A stretch of 64,000 bases of DNA from Paragyromitra xinjiangensis (lineage: Eukaryota; Ascomycota; Pezizomycetes; Pezizales; Discinaceae). Below, one piece after another: positions 23,386 to 35,577 of the stretch. Location of the stretch: assembly GCA_038503065.1 (NCBI GenBank), contig JBCAMK010000008.1:868001-932000 (forward strand). Direction: 5' to 3'. The notes under the pieces are model-generated. The model made no database searches. It saw only the letters and a list, made by a program, of their open reading frames with translations, and was not told the DNA's origin. A program made the translations under genes and the position numbers. Position 1 is the stretch's first letter. Each line of letters opens with the position of its first letter.

Positions 23386-25809
23386 TCAACCCGAAAAATC
23401 CAAATTCTTGGTGGTGTGACAGAAACATACTAAGTCAGCTGTCCCACAGGTGGACAGAGACCCAATCTCTTCAACACAAACTGTTTCAGATTCACATTGC
23501 ATCTTTACTTGTTGAGGTAGGTCTCTAGGTGGATAGTTGTGAGGAGAAAGAAAAATCCTCGATTGCGCAGTTGTGTACATCGCCGGCGCCTTGGGCAAAG
23601 CATAATTTAAGTTAGCCGCTTATAGTTCTATAAAATATAGCAAATCTCATAACTTACCGGTTTGTGGAACATAATGCATAGTAAAAACCCCTATTTTTAA
23701 GATAACCGATCAGAAATCCTGACTGTCAGATGGGTGAAGTTAGGGTTACTCACATGTCTTGGGCTGTTGAAGAACTTGCCAAAGTTTACGATTGGGTCGG
23801 TGCGTTTATCGTATTTGCGGCTGCAGCAGAACGAGGCTCGGTCTTTATGCTTGGTGACGTAGAGATGGTGCGTTCTAAATTCTGCGAAGTTGAACGAATC
23901 ATGGATAGTGAGATGGATAGATGTCCCAGAACTTATCGGAGATACTAGAAAACCGTGTTAGGGTCTCTTTGATTGATATATTTCTACTTGGATCGATAAT
24001 TATATAACTCTTACCTCTAGCCGGGGATGGTTTGACTTGTCAGTGTTAACGGCAACGAACATTTCAGGACCATTTGTAAGCCAATTAATTCCGCCATACA
24101 TGTAGTCCTCGTTGTCTATAAAAGAGCGTTCGAGACGCATAATTTTACGAGGCGTTGGTGACCACAGGTAGCTGAAAATGTTGGTCTGGTGATGTTTGAG
24201 CGCTCGGGGCACTTGACGGTATCGCTGATAAATATCGCCTTCTCCAATGTATTATTTAGCCCAATGATACCGATGTCAGCTTTGAAGTTCAACATGTGAT
24301 CGTGGATAGATCCAGACAATGCATTGTAATCCTTATCCATAGCCTTCGTTGTTTGCGTGATAGCAGACAGGATATATCTAGAAGCTAGCGCTTGAACCTT
24401 GGCCTGGCGCCGGCTCGATCGATCCATCAAGGTAGAAACTATCATCTAGATTATATTCATAGTGTCCTATTTGCGAAATTAAACAGAGCGTAAAAATAAT
24501 GTTCGTTGCTACTGAGAAGCAGGCGAAAGAAGTGTACCGTGCGCTAGAGCGGGTATCCTCCGTTTTGCTCAAATATATGCTATCTCCATGAAATTCTGAG
24601 CCTAAGAAGGAGGGTTAAGTGCTCGGGCAGTCTTAATCGGGATCAAGTTCAAAGATGTAGAGGTCCAAGAAGGAGTAGCTGCCCAGATATACTGTTCCGC
24701 TTTGTGTAGGGTCACTGTCATCATAGTGAGCGATAGTCTTGGAGCCCAAGTTCATATATATAATACACTTACCCTTATACTTTATGTTATACAGTGCTAC
24801 ATCGAGGTCAGGGGTAAAGCTGATGTGGAATTAAAAGTCTACCTATTCAATATATTTCTCGTTTCTGTCGACAATAAGTCATTTGCACATCAGGTTGAAT
24901 TGAAACTGGTACATCCAGCGGTATATATCTTCGCCAGCCCTTTTAGCAGATGTGCGTGTCCGGATCCAATCCCCATCAACCTTTTTGAAAGATCTATTAA
25001 AACCAGGCGACCCCAAACCACATGAAAGTCATCGACACTACATGTATTGTAGGGAATATTTCCGCAGAGAACACGAAGCAATTACCAACCACCGGGATCA
25101 CAACCAGTGATATCTAACCCAGCCTTGTTATCAGCCATTTTTCATCTTACTCAAATGGCCGAAAATAGTGGTCAGGGCCCTGAAGAAGTAGAGTTCTGTT
25201 GTCATACCTGCCTGTTAAATCGATTCCCCAATATTTCATCCGGATCTCCATGAGATATTCCTACTTTCTTGTTCCCAAAGAGGATCGATCCTCTCAAATA
25301 TAGATGACGTTCTCAAGTCCTAGATACAAAGGGGGGTGGTTAGAATCAATGCATGAAAGATGGGAAAAAAGACCCTCAATTTTAGTGGAAGAGTACTACT
25401 CTCCGAGAAGATATTCGGCTGCAGCATAAGAGATAACAAAACACGCATAGCGTTCAGGAATAGGGCCACAGCCCCCAAATAAGCCAACAAATCTGTATTT
25501 TTCGAGCACAAGGACTCGGTAGTTGCATTCTCGTAGATCATCGAATTTAATCCTTGAGCAGGATTATGTAGCCAGTCGAGAGCCCTACGGTTCCGCCCTT
25601 TGTAAGCGGATTTCACGGGTTTAGTTTAGGCGCTTTAAGCTTTAACCGAAGGATCGGCTGGGGCTATATAAAATTTCTCCACTCGCTCTTCGTGCAAGAG
25701 GACTTCGCGTGCACGCGTTGAAGCGATCATTGCTGGGGATCGCGGATATAATTGAGCTCCAATTGCAAGCGGCCACAGCAAGAGCTACAAATACCGCGAC
25801 ACTAATCAT
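23386..25809 (-). pseudogene. Secreted copper amine oxidase, decayed full-length copy
   Basis: Conserved blocks of fungal copper amine oxidase appear in order on the minus strand but in changing frames. They are: a hydrophobic N-terminus (MISVAVFVALAVAA, from 25,809), ALDWLHNPAQGLN...ENAT (~25,590-25,490), SGTVYLGSYSFLDLY...FELDPD (~24,705-24,637), YEYNLDDSFYLDGSIE (~24,460-24,414), LSGSIHDHMLNFKADI (~24,318-24,270), RLERSFIDNEDYMYGGINWL (~24,140-24,080), HHLYVTKHKD...NFGKFF (~23,870-23,755), TMHYVPQTG (~23,675) and MYTTAQSRIFLSPHNY (~23,580-23,530). These enzymes oxidise primary amines with copper and a topaquinone made from tyrosine. The copper-binding HDH is kept at 24,296-24,304. In-frame TAA codons occur at 24,633-24,635 and 24,615-24,617, and the Asn before the cofactor Tyr is His (24,462-24,464). 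Some frame changes could be introns; the stops are not obviously so. Confidence 0.7.
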
Positions 25810-28800
25810 GTTAAAAGGAAGGATACCAACATCCAGAGTTAGAAGAACACGAAATTATGCTTAGTTTTCTACCACGGCCTGCAGCTGTCAGCACCACTTA
25901 TACAGTTGTTAAAAGTGTGCATTAGCCTAACCACCTCCAAACCAATATGGAGCAAAGGCGATATCACTACCCGACTTAGATCAAGTAAGGCTTGCTGCAC
26001 GTGCCGGCGGAGCGCCCGTAATCTGGTTCTCCAAACCGAATACAATGTATAACTGAAAAGAAAGAAAATTATACAGTAAGTAAGGACCCGTTCGATAAGC
26101 TCGCTAGGGACGTAGGTTCAATCATGCGCACACCGATATCTCTTAATTATAAGGGTAGGTGAAAACTCAAGGATATAATTCAATCGCGTGAACCTTAATA
26201 GAGCGTCACACAACCTTATAGTTATCGATATGAAGACTATATCGATATCGCAAGATAGCAATATATCTACGTTGTACAAACACGGATGATAATTGTTATC
26301 AGTGAACTTTTACCATAGCTACATATTTGATTCTACCGACCCATAACTCCTACAACATGTGCAAAACACAGCAGAAAAAATAGTGTTCACGGGAGAAATA
26401 AACCCTCTAGAGTATGTCCTTCCGGTTAAGCAAGATTAAAATTGTATAGGAATATATCTGAACTAAGGAAATATACCACTTTGGGAATATATAGTCTCGA
26501 TCTCGGCTATATATGCTTCTAGATCTGGTCCGAATTTCATAACTGCATCCAGACAGCATATGTAGATGCTGTATAGTATTTATACGTCCTGCAATAGAAG
26601 GCAAGACGAATGTCTTTATATAATTAGGGATTCCTTAAAGCTCCATATATATAAACAATAGGCTTAACAGCAATCCTAGCACCAACATGTTGTATGTCGC
26701 GGATTCTCTGAAGAAAGAAAACGGCTCTTTCTGATTTCAATTTATCTTAATGTTATGAGATTTACACAGTTAGAATATTTTCAGGTGCTGAAGTCATCGA
26801 AAAATATCCCAGATATGCATGCGCCTCGAGCTCGAGCTCAAGGACTCGAACATACACTCCTCAAATCGCCAAAAACAGAGTTTACAAGAGATCGCCAATA
26901 GTCACACAGACCTAACCACCAGCGGTGATAGCCTAGATACATCTGGCTCCCATCTACAACGGAAACTCAGCCTACCAGGTCGGCAAATCATATGCGCATG
27001 CATTGCTACTCCGCTCGTCTACTATAGACGCTCAACGCTTACGTCGTAGATAGTCGTATTTGCGTTACACAATGTGGTCACGATAATTCTATTTCTGCTT
27101 CAACATAGAAATCCACATCGTCGCAAGCACGACATTCGCATAAAAATACCATTTCTCATTCTCAGTGCACGTGTATATCTACTAATATCAAAAGTTAAAC
27201 ACCGTATACTAAGTTAATAGCAATAAATTCTTTCGCTTAGATTATCAACCCAAAGACTCATAGAAATAGTGTGCAAGAATTTGCTAGATTACTATGTATG
27301 TACTTCAGATACTTAGCATATCACTCCACCTAGAGTTATTAGGAGCTAGGGTTCGTAATTGCCCTGCTGGCATCGGGGAACGCCGACGCAAAATGCTGAA
27401 ATCCATGTTTATTGATAAGCTTTCACAGTCTATGTTTCCATTCTTTCCATATCGATATCACCGTTACATTATCTTGTCTGTTATAAGAAACCCAAACATT
27501 TTACCCAGCTCGATAACGGGATTCATATCTAACGCCTAATCGCCCACGTGCGCACAATACCCTTTACTATAGTAATCTCCCCAAGTAATTAGTCTTACAA
27601 GGCTAGCAGCGCAGTACGACTGGGCGGGAACAAAGACTTTCCTATAAAGATCTTACAATTCTACTCGAGTAATGATCATGATTAATGACCAACCATACCC
27701 TTCCACTTATCCCCTTGAGTGCCTAAAGCACCTATTCTTTCTCTCTAATATCCGCGAAGATTTTCAAACTCATGCTCTCCAATCGGTGGGTTGCCTATAT
27801 AGGAACTAGAATCAACACGAGGCGAGCAGTACAGATTCTAACCCTAACCCTTGCGGACACGTAGACAAGGCTGAACAATAAACAGAATGTCTTTTGCAAA
27901 TCGGCAATCACGAGCATGTGTTACAACCCTAATCATAGGCAAAACGTTGGAGTTTTTCTCCGCTGGAGCCACATATCAAATCGGTTGATCACTGCCTAGC
28001 TCTTTATAGGGCGAGTGATAATACATGATTCGCTCTCTGTTTGCCAACCCAAAGCATGATACCCAGACACCCTATTCACTCAGTTTTTGTATGTCTAGAA
28101 GCAGATACTTGTGCTTTTCTCTTCTTTCTTTTTACCAGCCTCCTATTTTATCATAGGTTTGAAACGGAAGCGGCAGTTTGAAGTGCGCACACAAGTCGCG
28201 TTCGCCCCATAGTTATAGCCAACCTACTCACACCTGCAGGATGTTCATAACCCTACGCACATATTTACTAAATAATAACTTTTTTCTTACCACCATTCCC
28301 TACAGATACGATAAGAAAACCATCTCAGATTGGCTAAGGGATTGTGAAGATAAGCCTATTCACTCCCTCGGAAAAAAACCATAGAAACGGTAGCGTCCAT
28401 TACAAGAACTTTGGCTGCCGCCTAGCTGAGGAGACCAATTATCTGAGCTTTGCTTCAGGACTCGGTTTAGCTCTGATCATCCCAAAAGAAAAGAAAAAGG
28501 GAGAACCCCCGCAATTTATTAATCATGGAAGTTAAGTATATGGTAATCATGAACTAGTTTCTACCGGTACCCGATTCTCCGCATTTGAAATTTTGACCGA
28601 GAACCCAGTTTTCGAAATTCAAACGAATTGAAATGGCATGTTTCATGACTTTGCCGAATACAAAGCTTAAGCCATTAAACCTCATACGATCACAGCCCTG
28701 ACTTTCCTCTCGGTACTGCAGTAATCGCACTAAATCCTAGCTTCATCATGACCCGGAAGTCAACCTAGAAACCCGCTAATGTAGAGCCCCCACCCATTAA

Positions 28801-30188
28801 TTAGAGTACTGACCTGCGTCTAGCGTAGCTACATACATGCGGTCAGCCTAATTAGTGGTAAATGCCTAGAAGCCCAAAGCCGAATGAAACCTAGCTACCA
28901 AAAAGCTCGATTCACTTTAAGTGTGAGATATTAAAGTCATTTTAACTACTCAAGCCAGGCATATGGAGATGGAATAGCTATCGGTCTCCCAATTTTTCTA
29001 TGGTGACCCCACAGAATGAGAGACCCCGATGTTCCATCTCCACACCCATGACCCAGTACATAGTGATATGAATACATTTCTGCACCTGGTATGTGAAAAC
29101 CTCACCTTAAAGGCTACTCATTCGCTTAAGGAACCTGTTGCAGGCTAGCCACAACGCAGGTAAAGATCGAAGCAAGCCTTGACCTCATACGATCATGCGT
29201 GCGCACGTATACACGTACGGAACCAAACCACTCCTTCCTAAGGTTCTGGGTCATGCGCAATGAGCACCCTCAGTCCCATTTATAAGCACGGACCGCAAAC
29301 TACATATATACTTGCCGTGTCATGCTTGATACATCTTCCTAGACAAATAACCCCTTCCGAAAGTCATTGATTCGCGATGCTGGCGGAGATACGCAGAAGA
29401 TATTCTCAGAATTATAGCGGTTCGGGGTATGTATGGCAGTTGAAAATGAATGGCTGCGTTCAAGAGGTTGATCAATAATCGGTTAGCATCACAAAACTCT
29501 TATTTTCAACGCGTTTATCATATAGGCCTATAGGTTAATAGTGAAATGTAAGACATGAGAGTAATTTAAGATAAGCTTTTGACAAATAAATATATATACT
29601 CTTGAATTTCATGGCGTCTGTAGTGGAATTAAAAGTTTGACTGTGGCATATGTATCCCTTATGCTGGTACTCCGATGCTGCCAACATTTATCCGAGGCTT
29701 CGGAGCGGAAGGGGGTGGCTTAGCTGGGGCAGGTATTATTCTTCGCCTAGTTCCTAGGACTACCTATGTATCTCTCAGAAATTCATATTGTAGTTTGAGA
29801 ATCTAACAACATTAATCATCGCACAGCCCCGAATGCTGGTCGTTATTTGGCCCCCACGAAAGTTGGCAGCATTACCAGCATAAGGGATAAGGTGTTCTGG
29901 TGCTAGTATCAATTGATCGACAGCCTCAGGTAAAAACCACAGGCACGCAGAAAGCATGTAACCTCGGGTTTCAGTCTTTGATTCCATCTCTTTCTGAGGC
30001 AAATAGTTGTAATAAAACCCCGATTTACTCCAAACTTAAAATTATGCAGGTAACTAGAAGGTTCCCCTCAAGGTTAGTTGGGCTTTAAATTACTTTATAC
30101 CTGCCCCGCAGTACCTTGAAAGGCTGTAGGGTAGGACTTAAAGGGTTAATCCCGGTAATATGCATTCGGCCTGAACTAATTCCACGTG
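25810..30188. other. Gene-poor AT-rich intergenic region
   Basis: About 4.4 kb without a recognisable gene, RNA or repeat family. ORFs are under 85 codons and scattered. The sequence may include heavily decayed repeats that cannot be recognised by eye. Confidence 0.5.
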
Positions 30189-30325
30189 CATATATATGTT
30201 CCGACCCGTATTCTATTAGAGTCAATCTGCAAACAGGTTGGCTGGCAGGTAAAGAGCCCAACCTATTTACCAACAGGCCCACTTTGAGTATCGCCTGGCA
30301 CATCTGTAAATTGACACTAAAAGAT
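30189..30325 (+). repeat. Left copy of a ~137-bp long-range inverted repeat
   Basis: The segment contains AACAGGTTGGCTGGCAGGTA and TTTACCAACAGGCCCACTTT...GAGTATCGCCTG. The same sequence recurs inverted at 38,455-38,590 with roughly 80-85 percent identity by eye. The two copies face each other across 8.1 kb, like termini of a large element or two inverted solo copies. Confidence 0.75.
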
Positions 30326-30569
30326 GGCCCTTATCCAAAGAATTCCATCAGCAAAACTGATTCTGATCCTGGCTTCTACTTCCCGGTCCCGCGTTCTCCT
30401 GGAGGTCTGAGCGTTGGTGTGGGAGAGTCCTGAGCACAACTGGATCAGCCACCCGTCTTGTGGTCTATTTTGGTTACTACAGGACGGAAGGACTGTGCTC
30501 CCGTACACACTGTGGACCTCACCTACAAACCCATGGACCCTCCTGGAGCTTCCTGGAGCTTTGCTGCAC

Positions 30570-30690
30570 AGTCCATGGTGCTTTCCGGAGTTGCGTATCT
30601 CCCCCCAGTACCGATCAGGGTCCGCTTTCTTAGCTCCATGGCGCTCTCTGGAGCTGTGTACCTTCCCCCAGTACCGATCTGAACACCACT
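30570..30690. repeat. Imperfect tandem duplication, ~75-bp unit
   Basis: Two adjacent copies share CCATGG(T/C)GCT(T/C)TC, GGAG(T/C)TG and CCCCCAGTACCGATC. The surrounding GC content is higher than in the flanking intergenic DNA. No gene is recognised here. Confidence 0.55.
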
Positions 30691-31119
30691 GAAGTGCGTA
30701 CCTGCCCTCCCCCAGTCCCCTGAAGTACGTACCTGCTCTCTATTAGGGTCCCGAATTGCGCACCCTGCTGACAGGAGATCGCAGGATCTCGCTTGCAATT
30801 GAGTCAATAACCCTGGCCCTAGGAACTTAGTGAATTTTTGGCGAAGGTCTTTTGCTGCCACCCGTACTGTTGCCACGTTACCCCTTTTCTCTTACTCCCA
30901 CCCATCCACACCCATCCACACCCATCCACACTCCCTATTACCCTTCCCTCCCTACTATGCAGTTAAATGAACTTTGCTAACATCGTGACTTCAGTTTCAA
31001 CATCCCACATACATTCGGACATCGTTGACAGCAGACATAGGACCCTATTACATCGGACCTCGCCTGGTCGGACCCCTTCAGCCGCAGACCCCTTCAGCAG
31101 CAGACCTCGCTCGCTTCCA

Positions 31120-31865
31120 CAGCCTGCTGAATCGACTGCCTGAGAGCCTCCCAAGCTGCCTCCGAATCGGCTGTTTCTAAGCCTCCGAATCCTGCTGAAT
31201 TGACTGCCAAATTGACTCCTGAATAGACTCCGAATCGGCTGTTTCTGAGCCTCCGAATCCACTGCAGAATTGACTGCTGAATTGACTGCTCAATAGACTC
31301 CAAATCGACTCCCGAATAGGCTCCGAATTGACTGCTGAATAGGCTCCTGAATAGACTCTGAATCGACTCCCGAATAGGCTCCGAATTGACTGCTGAATAG
31401 GCTCCTAAATAGACTCCGAATAGACTCCGAATCGACTCCGAATCAGCTGTTTCTAAGCCTCCAAATCCTGCTGAATTGACTGCTGAATTGACTCCTGAAT
31501 AGACTCCGAATCAGCTCCAAATTGGCTGTTTCTAAGCCTCCGAATCCTGCTGAATTGACTGCTGAATAGGCTCCTGAATAGGCTCCTGAATAGACTCCGA
31601 ATCCTGCTGAATTGACTGCTCAATTGACTCCTGAATAGACTCCGAATCAGCCGTTTCTAAGCCTCCGAATCCTGCTGAATTGACTGCTGAATTGACTGCT
31701 GAATTGACTGCTGAATAGACTCCTGAATAGACTCCGAATCGACGCCTGAACCGCTGCTGAATAGGCTCCTGAATCGACTCCCGAATTGACTCCGAATCCT
31801 GCCAAATTGACTGCCAAATTGACTGCCGAATAGACTCCGAATCGACTGCGTGCCAGCACCTGAAA
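31120..31865. repeat. 12-bp minisatellite array
   Basis: Dozens of degenerate copies of a 12-bp unit of the type TGAATTGACTGC or TGAATAGACTCC are arranged head to tail, with scattered longer CTGTTTCTAAGCCTCC interruptions recurring as higher-order units. Because 12 is divisible by three, the minus strand has three long frames of Ser/Gln/Ala/Asn-rich repeats (AVNS, QSIQ, SQFS types). These follow from the repeat and I do not treat them as genes. Confidence 0.8.
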
Positions 31866-32180
31866 CAACTGCTGAATAGCAGACCAAACAATTGATTTAG
31901 GCACAGGCGGGTTTAGTGCGGGGGGGGAGTTGCCTCTAGTGGCGACTGCTTGATTTTGTACATAGAGATCCTATAGTGTAGCTTTTCAATATACGTAGCC
32001 AAATTGATACCAATAATCATGAACATTCGCGTACCCCTAGTAGTAGTATTATTGGCGCCCTACAGCCGCTCTATAAGCGACCTACAAGCGACAGTGTGGT
32101 CCACAGGAATTGATAGAGCTCCAGGAAGGTCCGCCATCTATGGTAGGTGGTCCACGGAGGTCCACGAGGGTCCGTGAGAA

Positions 32181-32765
32181 GTGGTGTGTGGTCCGGGAAC
32201 CGTGTGCAAGGGTCCTTGGGATATGGCTGTTCCATGGACTGGCACTTGCCTCCATCTGGTCCGCGCCATCCATGAGGGTCCGGGAGCACCCGGGAGCCGA
32301 GAATCGGTTTTGCTGATGATGCGGTTGATAGATATCGACTGTTGGCTATTACAATCCGGGATTCCGAGTGCCGAATCTGTAGATGCGGTCCTAGTATTTG
32401 CCTCCGGGCATCGCTCTGAAGATAGGGGACCGGATTTTCGTGAGAAATTTGACCGGGTGCAAAGCTTGCTGGAGGCCTGGGTTGAGTGGTCAGGTATGGA
32501 GGGAAATTTGGAGGGACTAGACTGGTTAGTGCAGGAGATCCTTGGGACTTCATTTGTGGGTGGTATGAAGATCAGTATAATCATCACCAGTCGAGTTGAG
32601 GGTTATAATTCAGGAGAGGGCTTGATGCAGTTCTCAACTTGCCTCAACCAGTTGAAGTTGTCAACAAAACTTCTTGAGGAATACGGTACTCTAAAGCGCT
32701 TCATCGACCTCATGGAGATGCATCGGGTCTCTTGCACAGGAGGAGCGGAGTTTTCAGAATCTTGA
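32181..32765 (+). CDS. Hypothetical ORF, 194 aa, in repeat block
   Basis: The frame runs from an ATG at 32,181 to a stop at 32,763-32,765. The C-terminal ~110 residues look plausibly coding: mixed hydrophobic and charged, with a helical stretch QLKLSTKLLEEYGTLKRFID. The N-terminal part is Gly/Pro-rich and derives from GGTCC-type repeats at 32,095-32,290. I do not recognise a family. Long frames also exist on the minus strand over 32,071-32,587, so this may not be a gene. Context (between minisatellites, inside the inverted-repeat block) suggests repeat-associated sequence. Confidence 0.2.
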   Translation: MVCGPGTVCKGPWDMAVPWTGTCLHLVRAIHEGPGAPGSRESVLLMMRLIDIDCWLLQSGIPSAESVDAVLVFASGHRSEDRGPDFREKFDRVQSLLEAWVEWSGMEGNLEGLDWLVQEILGTSFVGGMKISIIITSRVEGYNSGEGLMQFSTCLNQLKLSTKLLEEYGTLKRFIDLMEMHRVSCTGGAEFSES

Positions 32766-33107
32766 AGGGGGGAGGATGGTTGGGTACAGGTTAGCTTCTT
32801 TTTTTCTTCTTTCCTTTGTTCTTTCTCTCTTCCTTCCTTCGTTATTATAGACTAGTTTAGGTTTACGTCTTTCTTTTTGGTTTTTCCTGGCATGTCCGTA
32901 CGCTCTTTCACATCTCTGTTTTAGTATTCGTTTAATTATAAACTGCCAATCGGACAGGAAATTGCGGATTCAAATGTGCGAGATGCGAGATGCGAATCCC
33001 AATGTGGGAGTTGCTAGTATAGGTGGGAATGATATATGCTATTAGGAGAATATCCCTAATTCCAGCATAAATGCGGACATTGCCTTATTCAAGTAGAGTA
33101 TCGCTAG

Positions 33108-33475
33108 GTTTATGCTCCTGATTCCAGCCCAAATACAGATATCGCCCTGATTCAAGCGCTTATCCAGTCGCTTATCCATGACCAGGCATGTATGACGAAT
33201 GATGTACCAGACCCCATGAAAAAAACGCCCTACTAACGGTCTGGATCTCGGAAACGCGAGTAATCTAAATACGAAATGCGAAAGGCACCGATACGAATAT
33301 GGTATTCTAAGGGGGAATACCTACATTTTCGGTGCGAGCGAGCGCTGAATCAGGGATAAAGCTGAGTTTGTATCCCTGATTCCAGCACATATACACATAT
33401 CATCCTGATTCAAGCGCTTATCCGGACATGTGCGACGAGTGATATAGTAGATATTAGGGAACAAACACCCTACTA
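33108..33475. repeat. Two direct copies of a ~115-bp repeat
   Basis: Segments at ~33,108-33,235 and ~33,368-33,475 share CCTGATTCCAGC, CCTGATTCAAGCGCTTATCC and CACCCTACTA or GCCCTACTA. The copies are dispersed direct repeats, not tightly tandem. Confidence 0.6.
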
Positions 33476-33549
33476 GCTGCCCACATTTCTAAGTTGCGAG
33501 TTGTCAATTGCCAATTTAGATCTAAGAAATAAGGGTGCTGCACTAAGGA

Positions 33550-34540
33550 TCGCAATACAAGATTTAGCAGAAGCACAGATTACTTCGTGTGATCTAAACC
33601 CTGAGAGGCTAAGGTAGGCCATCCAAGTCCTGGATTCGTGAATTGCCAATCCGAATCACGATCAAAATTCAGCAGAAGCACAGATTACTTCGCGTGATCT
33701 AAACCCTGAGAGGCTAAGGTAGGCTATCCAAGTCCTGAATTCGTGAATTACTAATCTGAATCACGATACAAAATTCAGCAGAAGCACAGATTACTTCGTG
33801 TGATCTAAGCCCTGAGAGGCTATGAATTGCGAATCGGAATCACGATTCAAAATTCAGCAGGAGCACAGATTACTTCGCGTGATCTAAACTCTGAGAGGTT
33901 AAGGTGGCCATCCAAGTCCTGGATTCGTGAATTGCTAATTCGAATCACGATTCAAAATTCAGCAGAAGCACAGATTACTTCGTGTGATCTAAACCCTGAG
34001 AGGCTATGAATTGCGAATCGGAATCACGATTCAAAATTCAGCAGGAGCACAGATTACTTCGCGTGATCTAAACTCTGAGAGGTTAAGGTGGCCATCCAAG
34101 TCCTGGATTTGTGAATTGCTAATTTCAAAATTCAGCAGAAGCACGGATTACTTCGTGTGATCTAAACCCTGAGAGGCTATGAATTGCGAATCGGAATCAC
34201 GATTCAAAATTCAGCAGGAGCACAGATTACTTCGCGTGATCTAAACCCTGCAGCTGAGAGGCTATGAATTGCGAATCGGAATCACGATTCAAAATTCAGC
34301 AGAAGCACAGATTACTTCGTGTGATCTAAACCCTGAGAGGCTATGAATTGCGAATCGGAATCACGATTCAAAATTCAGCAGGAGCACAGATTACTTCGCG
34401 TGATCTAAACCCTGCAGCTGAGAGGCTATGGATTGCGAATCGGAATCACGATTCAAAATTCAGCAGGAGCACAGATTACTTCGCGTGATCTAAACTCTGA
34501 GAGGTTAAGGTAGGCCATCCAAGTCCTGGATTTGTGAATT
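33550..34540. repeat. Tandem array of ~80-105-bp repeats, about 11 copies
   Basis: Each unit contains AATTCAGCAGAAGCACAGAT, TTACTTCGTGTGATCTAAAC and CCTGAGAGGCTA, followed by either a short GAATTGCGAATCGGAATCAC spacer (~80-bp unit) or that spacer plus GGCCATCCAAGTCCTGGATT (~105-bp unit). The two unit lengths alternate in part of the array, giving a higher-order structure. There is no protein-like frame. Confidence 0.8.
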
Positions 34541-34782
34541 GCCAATCCGAATCTCGGTGATGCAAGTTACCAACCTGAATTGCTGGGTTTTGGTGATGAT
34601 TAAAGGAAAAGAGAGGTGGGATTCGAAGTCAGGAAGGCCAAGGCAGTAGGCACTGAAGATTTGATACAAGAAAATTCAGTAGAAGCAGATTACTTTCGAG
34701 TGATCTAAAAGCCAGGAAGGCCATAAAACCCCAAGGTAGCAGGCACTGAGGGTTTTGATACAATGAAACTCTATAGTAGGGA

Positions 34783-34935
34783 ATGTTATCTCATTACTCC
34801 AATGTCCGTATGGCGCTTGAGGAGTCAATATCCCCTATATTATTCAATGCCCGTATGGCGCTTAAGGAGTCAATATCTCTTATATTATTACTCCAATGTC
34901 CGTATGGCGCTTGAGGAGTCAATATCTCCTATATT
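34783..34935. repeat. Three tandem copies of a ~48-bp repeat
   Basis: Copies of GTCCGTATGGCGCTTGAGGA followed by GTCAATAT-CTCCTATATTATT occur three times head to tail with few mismatches. Confidence 0.75.
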
Positions 34936-35026
34936 ATTACTATTCCGAATTGATTTCGTTTATCTCACCACCAATTCAGATCTCAGGGGTGTTAGCTGCC
35001 GACCTGAATTGCTGAATTGCGAATAG

Positions 35027-35310
35027 CTAATCTGAATCTCGGAGATGCGAGCTGCCAAACTGAAGCCCCGAATTGCGAATAGCCAATCCGAAACTCGGAA
35101 GTGCGAGCTGCAAAACTATCCGAACCTCGGAAATGGGAGCTGCGAGCCTAAAATCCCGAATTGCAGGCTAGCCATTCGAATCTCGGAAATGCGAGCCGCC
35201 AGGCTGAAGTCCCGAATTGCGAATTCCTAATCCGAGCTTCGGAAATGGGAGCTACGAGCCTAAAATCCCGAATTGGAAGCTGGCGATTCTAATCTCGGAA
35301 ATGCGAGCTG
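35027..35310. repeat. ~60-bp tandem repeats, left part, split by insertion
   Basis: Degenerate copies carry CTCGGAAATGCGAGCTGC, CTGAAGTCCCGAATTGCGAA and TAGCCAATCCGAA. The array stops abruptly at 35,310 inside a unit and resumes at 37,753 in the same register, showing that the DNA between was inserted into it. Confidence 0.75.
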
Positions 35311-35550
35311 CATCAGCAAAAAAAAATTGTCGCCCAGACACGTTCTTGTCTTCTGGAAGGCCATATTCTGCCTGCTGCGTTTGTGGTCTTCCTGCCCGCC
35401 CAGGCGAGCTGGTCCGGGTGCTGGCTGCGCCCAAGCGCAGGCTTTGCAGGCCGCGCAGTGCTCCGGCCTCCTGGCGCTCGTCCGCAGCCACCCGTGTCCG
35501 GGCGCTGGCACTTAGCAGAATCCAGCCGACTGCCCGATGGATTTTTTTTT

Positions 35551-35577
35551 TCTAAGTCCCTAGAAACTCGGGACTTA
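35551..35577. repeat. Short hairpin in TIR element
   Basis: CTAAGTCCC and GGGACTTAG form a perfect 9-bp stem around a 9-base loop directly after a T run. Confidence 0.6.

Noticed and set aside
25040..25100. Sugar-transporter-like string CFVFSAEIFPT on the minus strand
   Set aside because: The match is about ten residues with no further transporter segments; the surrounding blocks fit copper amine oxidase order instead, so it is probably chance.
31094..31904. Overlapping Ser/Gln-rich minus-strand ORFs
   Set aside because: Three frames are open at once because a stop-free 12-bp repeat is read in each; there is no sign of a real gene.
33550..34540. CRISPR-like array of repeats and spacers
   Set aside because: The genome is eukaryotic, the units are 80-105 bp, and the linkers are themselves repeated rather than unique.
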